DNA from: JBEIUL01 sp044356865
GTDB taxonomy: Bacteria; Planctomycetota; Phycisphaerae; Phycisphaerales; SM1A02
Length of the DNA stretch: 7,377 nt
Direction of reading: 5' to 3'
NCBI GenBank assembly: GCA_044356865.1
Contig: JBIKVN010000167.1
Span: 1-7,377, forward strand
Position numbers and translations under genes: made by a program. Positions within the stretch are counted from its first letter, which is position 1. Each line of letters opens with the position of its first letter. A model generated the notes under the pieces. The model ran no database searches. It was not told the DNA's origin and saw nothing but the letters and a program-made list of their open reading frames with translations. Shown here piece after piece: positions 1 through 4,323 of this stretch.

Positions 1-64
1 GGTTCGAGAACTGCGCGATTTCCTGCTTGAGGACGGAGGTGATCTCGTCGGTCTTGATCTTCAC
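1..64 (-). CDS. atpA: F1 ATP synthase subunit alpha, N-terminal fragment
   Basis: Only the first 21 complete codons are visible; the gene continues past the left edge. The translation begins (M)KIKTDEITSVLKQEIAQF, the N-terminal signature of bacterial F1 alpha subunits, where a short helix with the pattern xEIxxxLxxEI leads into the delta-binding region at the top of the head. The start is GTG at 64-62, supported by an AGGA Shine-Dalgarno motif 7 nt upstream (72-75 on the plus strand). Alpha is the non-catalytic nucleotide-binding subunit of the alpha3beta3 hexamer. It lies 78 nt downstream of atpH, as in the standard b-delta-alpha order, so it is almost certainly co-transcribed. Recognition rests on a short peptide plus strong context. 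Confidence 0.9.
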   Translation of the reverse strand, partial: MKIKTDEITSVLKQEIAQFSN

Positions 65-71
65 GGCGCGG

Positions 72-75
72 TCCT
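72..75 (-). promoter_or_regulatory. Ribosome binding site of atpA
   Basis: AGGA on the minus strand with a 7-nt spacer to the GTG at 64. It decides the non-ATG start: the reading frame immediately after it encodes the canonical alpha N-terminus. Confidence 0.6.
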
Positions 76-95
76 GTCGGAGCCTTGCTTTCGTC

Positions 96-127
96 TCGCG
101 GCGGGCAGGCTCGTGGCCGCGCCGCGA
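96..127 (-). other. GC-rich hairpin in the atpH-atpA intergenic gap
   Basis: Bases 96-103 (TCGCGGCG) pair perfectly with 120-127 (CGCCGCGA). After a single bulged G at 119, 104-106 pair with 116-118, giving 11 bp around a 9-nt loop. The hairpin begins 15 nt after the atpH stop and ends about 20 nt before the atpA ribosome binding site. No T-run follows on the minus strand, so it is not a typical intrinsic terminator. It could stabilise or help process the mRNA, or be a by-product of high GC content. Confidence 0.45.
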
Positions 128-142
128 AGGGTCAGGTGCGGT

Positions 143-745
143 TCAGGGGGTGCTGAGGAAACGGTCGGGATCGGCGCGGAGGTCGCCGCGGCCGCTCTCG
201 AGAAGGTGCTGGCGGAGGCCCGCGAGGCGGGTCGCGACCGAGCCGTCGAGCAGCCGATCGCCGATGCGGAGGCGGATGCCGCCGATCATCGAGGGATCGA
301 CATGCATGCGGAAGACGGGATCCTTGCCGACCGCCTCGCGGACCTTGGCCCGCAGCGAGGCGAGAAGATCCTCGCCGACCGGGCCGGAGGCGGTCCAGAC
401 GTCGACCTCGACGCGGCCGAGCCGCGCCTGCACGAGGGCGTCGTAGGCGATGGCGACGTTCAGGAACTCGCCGAGGCGGGCCTTGCGGTTCAGGACGAGC
501 AGGAAGTCCCGGACCAGCGGCGAGACACGGCCGTCGAGGATCCGCCTGAGCGCCCCCTCACGGCTGGTCGCGTCGATCACCGGCGAGCGGAGGAACTCGG
601 CGAAAGACTGGTCGCCGCGGGCGATCTCGGCGAGGGCCGCGATCTCGGCGCCGACCTCGGCGATGCCGTCGCCGCCGCGGGCCTCGGCGAGCTCGAGGAG
701 GCTCTCGGCGTAGACGCGGGCGATCTCGTCGGTGCGGTCGGGCAT
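143..745 (-). CDS. atpH: F1 ATP synthase subunit delta
   Basis: Delta (the OSCP homologue) sits on top of the alpha3beta3 head and joins it to the b-subunit peripheral stalk. The 200-residue product is slightly longer than the E. coli protein (177 aa). Residues 1-110 are the helical N-terminal domain (start MPDRTDEIARVYAESLLELA, typical xxxRYAxALxxxA). The C-terminal domain carries the family signature at about 149-180: VDPSMIGGIRLRIGDRLLDG followed by SVATRLAGLRQHL. A charged tail of about 15 residues follows. The ATG at 745 has only a weak GGA about 7 nt upstream. It is 29 nt downstream of atpF and 78 nt upstream of atpA. Identification is secure from motif, length and position. Confidence 0.95.
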   Translation of the reverse strand: MPDRTDEIARVYAESLLELAEARGGDGIAEVGAEIAALAEIARGDQSFAEFLRSPVIDATSREGALRRILDGRVSPLVRDFLLVLNRKARLGEFLNVAIAYDALVQARLGRVEVDVWTASGPVGEDLLASLRAKVREAVGKDPVFRMHVDPSMIGGIRLRIGDRLLDGSVATRLAGLRQHLLESGRGDLRADPDRFLSTP

Positions 746-774
746 GGGTGGTCCGGGGGAGGTTTCCGGCGGGT

Positions 775-1299
775 TCAGTTGCGGCGGGCGGAGAGTTCCT
801 GCAGGCTCTCCTCGATGAGCTTCTGCTGGTCGGCCGCGGTGATCTGGCGGCCGATGATCTTGCCGGCCGCGACGGTCGCGAGGTCGGCGGCCTGGGCGTG
901 CAGCGTGGCCACCGCCTGCCGCATCGCGTTGTCGATCTCGGCGTTGGCGCGGGCCAGCTTGTCGGCGAGCTCGCGGTCGTTGCGCGTGCGGATCTCGTCG
1001 GCCAGCCGCTGGGCGTCGGCCTTCGCGTCGGCGATCATCTTCTGCGAATCCTCGCGGGCCTTCGCGAGCTCGCGCTCGAACCGGGCCTTCGCCTCGTCGG
1101 CGTCGCGGCGGGCCTTCTCGGCCGCCTCGATCTCGGACAGGATCTTCGAGTTCCGGGCGTCAAGCGCCCCGAGGATCTTCGGCCAGACCTTCAGGGCGAG
1201 CACGCCGAAGGCGAGGAGGAAGACGACCACCGCGGTGAGGTATGCGGTCGGGTCGAACTTGAGCGGGTCGGTCTCGGCGGCGGCGATGAACTCGAGCAT
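775..1299 (-). CDS. atpF: F0 ATP synthase subunit b
   Basis: Subunit b forms the peripheral stator stalk, anchored in the membrane and reaching up to delta. The 174-residue product has a short polar N-terminus, one transmembrane helix at about 20-38 (YLTAVVVFLLAFGVLALKV), the usual proline just after it (WPKIL at 39-43), then a long alanine- and charge-rich helix at about 44-140 with heptad-like AE/AK spacing (EIEAAEKARRDADEAKARFE). The tail at 140-174 matches the delta-binding end (AAGKIIGRQI followed by LIEESLQEL). Only one b-type gene is visible; any separate b' copy would have to lie outside the window. The ATG at 1299 is preceded by a strong AGGAAGG. The 110-nt leader between atpE and this gene holds a large hairpin. 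Confidence 0.96.
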   Translation of the reverse strand: MLEFIAAAETDPLKFDPTAYLTAVVVFLLAFGVLALKVWPKILGALDARNSKILSEIEAAEKARRDADEAKARFERELAKAREDSQKMIADAKADAQRLADEIRTRNDRELADKLARANAEIDNAMRQAVATLHAQAADLATVAAGKIIGRQITAADQQKLIEESLQELSARRN

Positions 1300-1305
1300 G
1301 GGGCG

Positions 1306-1312
1306 CCTTCCT
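1306..1312 (-). promoter_or_regulatory. Ribosome binding site of atpF
   Basis: AGGAAGG on the minus strand, 6 nt before the ATG at 1299. It is the best Shine-Dalgarno match in the operon section seen here, and it fixes the start of subunit b. Confidence 0.75.
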
Positions 1313-1344
1313 GGACGGGAAACGGGCTCGGGCGGGAACCCGCG

Positions 1345-1391
1345 ACGCCCCCGCGGGCGGCGGCCGGTGGGCCGGGCCGCCCGCGGGGCGT
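1345..1391 (-). other. Long GC-rich hairpin between atpE and atpF
   Basis: Arm 1345-1361 (ACGCCCCCGCGGGCGGC) is the reverse complement of arm 1376-1391 (GCCGCCCGCGGGGCGT) apart from one extra C, giving 16 bp with one bulge. The 14-nt loop contains GGCC twice and can pair further inside. In the transcript it starts 18 nt after the atpE stop, and it leaves the atpF ribosome binding site free. No U-run follows, so a Rho-independent terminator is unlikely. A role in protecting the 3' end of atpE mRNA, or in damping transcription into downstream genes to suit the high copy number of subunit c, is inference. Confidence 0.65.
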
Positions 1392-1409
1392 GCGGTCACG
1401 CTCGGGAAA

Positions 1410-1745
1410 TCACTTGATGAAGCCGATGAGCAGGCCGACGACGACGGCGAAGAGGGCCACGCCTTCGATGAGGGCCGCGGTGAGGATCATCTGGGTGAAG
1501 ATGTTGTTGGCCATCTCGGGCTGGCGGGCGGTGCTCTCGACGGCCGAGCCGCCGATGCGACCGATGCCGAGGCCGGCGCCGATCACGGCGAGGCCCGCCA
1601 CGATGCCGCCGCCGAGGCCGTAGCCCCACATGTGCGACGAGGCGTTCGCGACGGCTTCGCCGGCGACCGGATCCGCGGCGTTCGCGGCGGAGGCGACGAG
1701 AGCCGCGGCGGCGGCGACGAGGGCGGTCTTCACGATGTTCTTCAT
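1410..1745 (-). CDS. atpE: F0 ATP synthase subunit c with N-terminal leader
   Basis: Subunit c forms the rotating membrane ring that carries ions. The product is 111 residues, longer than the usual 70-90. Residues 1-23 look like a signal peptide: lysines at 2 and 6, an alanine-rich core, and ANA before a possible cleavage after 23, leaving 88 residues. Helix 1 (about 42-66) has the glycine pattern GAGLGIGRIGG. The polar loop is ARQPE (73-77). Helix 2 (about 83-109) carries the ion-binding glutamate E94 in ALIEGVALFA. Position 61, where Na+-type rings have Gln, is Ile, and E94 is followed by Gly rather than Ser/Thr, so the ring is probably H+-type. It lies 132 nt after atpB, and hairpins flank it on both sides. 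Confidence 0.96.
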   Translation of the reverse strand: MKNIVKTALVAAAAALVASAANAADPVAGEAVANASSHMWGYGLGGGIVAGLAVIGAGLGIGRIGGSAVESTARQPEMANNIFTQMILTAALIEGVALFAVVVGLLIGFIK

Positions 1746-1756
1746 GACTGCTGACT

Positions 1757-1761
1757 CTCCT
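1757..1761 (-). promoter_or_regulatory. Ribosome binding site of atpE
   Basis: AGGAG on the minus strand, 11 nt before the ATG at 1745, a little farther than usual. Together with the long untranslated gap upstream it gives atpE its own translation initiation region, in keeping with the high copy number of subunit c per complex. Confidence 0.55.
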
Positions 1762-1781
1762 GAGGGGTTGGACGCCTGGTT

Positions 1782-1854
1782 GGACTTTCGAGTCCGAGCG
1801 TGACGCGGGTGCGTCGGGGTTCGTGGGGGATGGCGGGCGGCGGGACCGTTCCCG
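1782..1854 (-). other. atpB-atpE intergenic gap with two small hairpins
   Basis: The 132-nt gap (1746-1877) holds no gene. It contains two perfect 5-bp stems with 4-nt loops: 1841-1845 with 1850-1854 (CGGGA/TCCCG), and 1782-1786 with 1791-1795 (GGACT/AGTCC, plus-strand loop TTCG). Neither has a U-run. They may matter for folding of the atpE leader or for mRNA processing; each is short enough to be chance. I saw no convincing promoter here. Confidence 0.35.
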
Positions 1855-1877
1855 TCACCGGTGTTCGGTCGTTCGGG

Positions 1878-2834
1878 TCAGTGGGCAGGAGCATGCGCGT
1901 CGTGGCCGTGCCCGTGGGCCGGATCGTGGCCGTGCTCGTGATCGTGGTCGTGGTCCCCGTGGTGGCTCATCGTGCTGATGAACACCGCCGAGAGGAACAT
2001 GAAGACGAACGCCTGGAGGAAGGCGACGAACAGCTCGAGGAAGGTGATGACCACCGCGAAGAGGCCAGCCACCGAGGCGACGGCGATCTTCAGGGCGAGG
2101 ATCGGGGCCATGGCGCCGAACATGTAGAGCGTGGCCATCAGGGTGTGGCCGCCGACCATGTTGGCGAAGAGACGGATCGCCAAGGCCGTCGGCTTGATGA
2201 TGAGGCCGAGGAGCTCGACGACGAAGATGATCGGGATCACCGGCCAGAGGCCCTTCGGCCCGCTCACGATGTCCTTGCCGCCGGCGAGGTGCTCGAGCCA
2301 GCCCTTGACGCCCAGCTCGCGGAAGGCCTGGAACTGGATCGCGAAGAAGACCACCGTGGCGAGCCCGAGGTTCACGAAGATGTTCGCGGTGGCGGTGGTC
2401 CAGATCGGCATCGAGGCCTCCTTGGCCCCCTTGCCGCTCGTGGATCCGATGATCAGGTCCTTCAGGTCGCCGAGGGGAATCAGCCCGAAGAGGTTCAGGC
2501 TGAGGACGAAGCAGAAGAGGGTGAGCAGGAACGGGGCCCAGCGGCGGGTCTGGTCCTTGCCCATCACGCCCTCGAGCATGCCGAGGATGAAGCCGACCAC
2601 CGCGTCGACCAGCTGGCCGAGACGGCTGCGGGGCACGAAGCGGCGGGCCCCCATCGACTCGGGCCCGGTGGCGATCGAGCCGGAGGCGAGGCTCAGGACC
2701 AGCACGGTCACCACGCCGCCCAACACCAGCATGAAGGTGCCGATCTGGAGCGGCCAGCCCGTGCCGTCGTCGACGACCGGCTTGTCGAGGACGTGGGCCA
2801 GGGGGTTGTTGCCTGCGGCGAGAAACGTGGTCAT
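1878..2834 (-). CDS. atpB: F0 ATP synthase subunit a
   Basis: Subunit a is the membrane stator that carries protons to and from the c ring. The product is 318 residues. Conserved core: ELLGLIIKPTALAIRLFANM at 207-226, with the essential stator arginine at R221 (E. coli R210), H230 and E267 at the places of E. coli E219 and H245 (the common swapped pair), and LQAFVFMFLS at 273-282. Other membrane segments lie near 32-51, 101-120, 148-170 and 196-214. Residues 291-318 form a His/Asp-rich tail with 12 histidines. I chose ATG 2834 (MTTFLAAGNN) over an in-frame ATG at 2966, which would add 44 Arg/Pro-rich residues and overlap atpI by 71 nt. No clear ribosome binding site precedes 2834, so the start is less certain than the identity. 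Confidence 0.95.
   Translation of the reverse strand: MTTFLAAGNNPLAHVLDKPVVDDGTGWPLQIGTFMLVLGGVVTVLVLSLASGSIATGPESMGARRFVPRSRLGQLVDAVVGFILGMLEGVMGKDQTRRWAPFLLTLFCFVLSLNLFGLIPLGDLKDLIIGSTSGKGAKEASMPIWTTATANIFVNLGLATVVFFAIQFQAFRELGVKGWLEHLAGGKDIVSGPKGLWPVIPIIFVVELLGLIIKPTALAIRLFANMVGGHTLMATLYMFGAMAPILALKIAVASVAGLFAVVITFLELFVAFLQAFVFMFLSAVFISTMSHHGDHDHDHEHGHDPAHGHGHDAHAPAH
1881..1964 (-). repeat. His/Asp-rich coding repeat at the 3' end of atpB
   Basis: This stretch codes for residues 291-318 of subunit a. On the plus strand it shows repeated GTG/GTC/ATG-type triplets, with imperfect six-base units of the CGTGGC or CGTGAT kind, which encode alternating His with Asp, Glu or Gly. The composition is 12 His, 5 Asp and 1 Glu in 28 residues. 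Low-complexity DNA like this can expand or shrink by slippage. Confidence 0.7.
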
Positions 2835-2895
2835 CGGGTCGAGACTCGGACCGGGAGCCGGACTTCGCCGCCGGCACCGAGCCGTCGAGCGCCCC

Positions 2896-3384
2896 CTACC
2901 CGCCGGTCGCGTTGGAGCCTGGTTCCGAGCCGTCGAACCGAGGTTCGGCGGCGCGGGACGAGGCAATCCACGCGGCTCGGGCCAGAACGAGCGATTCCGC
3001 GGTCAGGGCGAGGCCGTATCCGGCCACGCCACCGAGGAAAATCGCCCCTCCGGGCAGAAGGGCCGCGAAGTATACAGAGGCAAGGATGAGAGGGGTGACG
3101 GTGAGGCGAATGACCGTCGAGGCCAGCCAGATGGTCTGCCACGCCAGGGCCGACCGGGGTTTCCACGGCGCGAACGCGAAGATCGAGATGGCCGAGACCG
3201 CGATCGCGACCCCCCCGCCGACGGCCGCTCCGAGGCCGGTCTGCGGACCTTGGCCCCGGGGAAGATCGAGCACCGCCAGCAGCACGCAGCCGATCGTCTG
3301 AGCCAGAACGGCGAGGAGCAGCCCGCCCGCCAACTGAGGCGTAGCCACCGAAAATGGGCCGGGAAGCCGAAGGTTATTGGCCAT
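2896..3384 (-). CDS. atpI: AtpI-like membrane protein (ATP synthase protein I)
   Basis: The 162-residue protein has four predicted membrane helices at about 18-39, 51-72, 84-108 and 113-137, and a polar tail rich in Ser, Gly and Glu. Helix 3 contains an arginine (TVIRLTVTPLILASVYF). Size, four-helix layout and position directly before atpB fit the poorly conserved AtpI/UncI family, which is known to assist c-ring assembly or stability and in some bacteria to act with AtpZ in Mg2+/Ca2+ movement. The ATG at 3384 overlaps the end of atpZ by 11 nt, which indicates translational coupling. An AAGGA lies only 2 nt before this ATG, too close to be ideal, so coupling probably helps initiation. Family assignment rests on topology and context more than on sequence motifs. 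Confidence 0.75.
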   Translation of the reverse strand: MANNLRLPGPFSVATPQLAGGLLLAVLAQTIGCVLLAVLDLPRGQGPQTGLGAAVGGGVAIAVSAISIFAFAPWKPRSALAWQTIWLASTVIRLTVTPLILASVYFAALLPGGAIFLGGVAGYGLALTAESLVLARAAWIASSRAAEPRFDGSEPGSNATGG

Positions 3385-3682
3385 ATTCCTTCGCCTTCGC
3401 TCGAACCGCTGCCGGCCGATCCTCCAGCCGGCGACCGAGGGTCGCCTGCAACTGCAACGATCGCCGGACCAGCGACCACATCCCGACCCCGACCCCGGCG
3501 ATGCCGCCGACGACCAGGCCCCACGGTCCGCAGCCGAACGCCCAATCGACCCCGGCCCCGAGCAGGAGCCCCGCGACCGCTTCCGAGGCGCTCATGTAGC
3601 CGATCGCGAACATCCGGTAGCCGACGCCCCGCTCTCGCCGGTCGCGTTCGCTTCGGGACTCCGCTGTCCGGGGATCGATCAC
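3374..3682 (-). CDS. atpZ: AtpZ-like protein, first gene of the atp operon
   Basis: The 102-residue protein has a charged N-terminus (1-22, many Arg, Glu and Asp), a two-helix hairpin at about 24-48 and 53-72, and a basic C-terminus. The hairpin contains AGLLLGAGVDWAFG and PWGLVVGGIAGVGVGM, which match the small AtpZ/F0F1-ATPase accessory family (pattern G-x-x-x-D at the end of helix 1 and a Gly-rich helix 2). These proteins are encoded just before atpI and atpB in many bacteria; the proposed role is assembly of F0 or, with AtpI, Mg2+/Ca2+ transport. The start is GTG at 3682, and a predicted promoter places transcription at or next to that codon. An internal ATG (codon 24) would remove the charged N-terminus and is less likely. 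Confidence 0.7.
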   Translation of the reverse strand: MIDPRTAESRSERDRRERGVGYRMFAIGYMSASEAVAGLLLGAGVDWAFGCGPWGLVVGGIAGVGVGMWSLVRRSLQLQATLGRRLEDRPAAVRAKAKEYGQ

Positions 3683-3716
3683 GCCGCGACGGTACCGCCC
3701 GCGCCGATCGCGTCAA
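3682..3716 (-). promoter_or_regulatory. Predicted atp operon promoter, possibly leaderless
   Basis: On the minus strand a -35-like TTGACG (3711-3716) is followed after 16 nt by a weaker -10-like TACCGT (3689-3694). The expected start point, about 7 nt further on, is the GTG of atpZ at 3682. No Shine-Dalgarno motif lies before that GTG. The -10 overlaps the 8-bp palindrome CGGTACCG (3690-3697), a possible protein-binding site. The -35 is a 5/6 match and the -10 a 3/6 match to the sigma-70 consensus, so this is suggestive only. Confidence 0.4.
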
Positions 3717-3726
3717 GCGCCCCGCG

Positions 3727-3732
3727 TACACT
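3727..3732 (+). promoter_or_regulatory. Candidate -10 element of nuoI
   Basis: TACACT matches four of six bases of the sigma-70 -10 consensus and lies 12 nt before the nuoI ATG, so transcription would begin about 5 nt before the start codon. No good -35 is visible at 17-18 nt. The short stretch before the ATG is pyrimidine-rich and has no ribosome binding site, which fits a nearly leaderless message. Confidence 0.3.
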
Positions 3733-3744
3733 CCGCCCTTCGCC

Positions 3745-4302
3745 ATGGCCATCCCCGACCAGGACATCGTCGACGTCAGCTTCAAGCCCCTCAACCGGGC
3801 CGAGAGCCTCTTCATCCCCGCGATCGTGAAGGGCCTCGGGACGACGATGCGGCACTTCCTGCAGAACGTCGGCCGCAACGGCTCGAACAAGGACACCCTC
3901 TGGGTGGTCCAGTACCCCGAGCAGAAGCGCGACGACCGCCCGGTCGAGGAGGGCGGCCAGTACCGGCCCTACTTCCGCGGCGTGCACCGCCTGAACAAGG
4001 ACGAGGACGGCCGCGTCCGCTGCGTCGCGTGTTTCATGTGCGCGACCGCGTGCCCGGCGAACTGCATCCACATCGAGGCCGAGGCCAGCCCCTGGCCCGA
4101 CCGCGAGAAGTACCCGAAGCAGTTCGACATCGACGAGCTGCGCTGCATCTACTGCGGGATGTGCGAGGAGGCGTGCCCGTGCGACGCCATCGAGCTCACC
4201 CCGCACTACGAGGTCACGGGAACGAGCCGCGCGGAACTCATTTTCGACAAGACGAAGCTCCTGCGGGTCTTCGACGAGACGGTCGGCGAGAAGCCGATGT
4301 GA
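3745..4302 (+). CDS. nuoI: NADH-quinone oxidoreductase subunit I
   Basis: NuoI is the peripheral-arm subunit of complex I that holds clusters N6a and N6b and passes electrons towards the quinone site. The 185-residue product is about the usual length (E. coli 180). The N-terminal segment (15-40, FKPLNRAESLFIPAIVKGLG) is the membrane-facing helix. Two complete 4Fe-4S motifs follow: C93-x2-C96-x2-C99-x3-C103-P and C134-x2-C137-x2-C140-x3-C144-P. The YFRGVHRL region (76-83) matches the conserved YRG before cluster 1. C146 is an extra cysteine just after the second motif. The ATG at 3745 gives the expected N-terminus; the frame stays open far upstream only as antisense to the atp genes. No other nuo gene adjoins it: atpZ diverges on one side and a convergent gene lies on the other. 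Confidence 0.95.
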   Translation: MAIPDQDIVDVSFKPLNRAESLFIPAIVKGLGTTMRHFLQNVGRNGSNKDTLWVVQYPEQKRDDRPVEEGGQYRPYFRGVHRLNKDEDGRVRCVACFMCATACPANCIHIEAEASPWPDREKYPKQFDIDELRCIYCGMCEEACPCDAIELTPHYEVTGTSRAELIFDKTKLLRVFDETVGEKPM

Positions 4303-4323
4303 GGTGGCGCCGGAGGGGCGAGG

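Noticed and set aside
113..1417. Plus-strand open frame of 434 codons across atpH and atpF
   Set aside because: It is antisense to two clearly recognisable ATP synthase genes, its translation is low-complexity Ala/Arg/Glu/Gly with no family pattern, and long antisense frames are common in GC-rich DNA.
748..1623. Plus-strand open frame of 291 codons across atpF and atpE
   Set aside because: It lies antisense to atpF and atpE, crosses the hairpin gap, and has a biased composition with no recognisable domain.
1800..3089. Plus-strand frame of 429 codons rich in Glu, Asp, His and Arg
   Set aside because: The unusual composition is the mirror of the membrane-protein codons of atpB on the other strand. 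No start signal or domain supports it.
2131..3744. In-frame upstream extension of nuoI by about 538 codons
   Set aside because: The extension is antisense to atpB, atpI and atpZ and has no NuoI-like sequence. The family's N-terminus begins naturally at ATG 3745.
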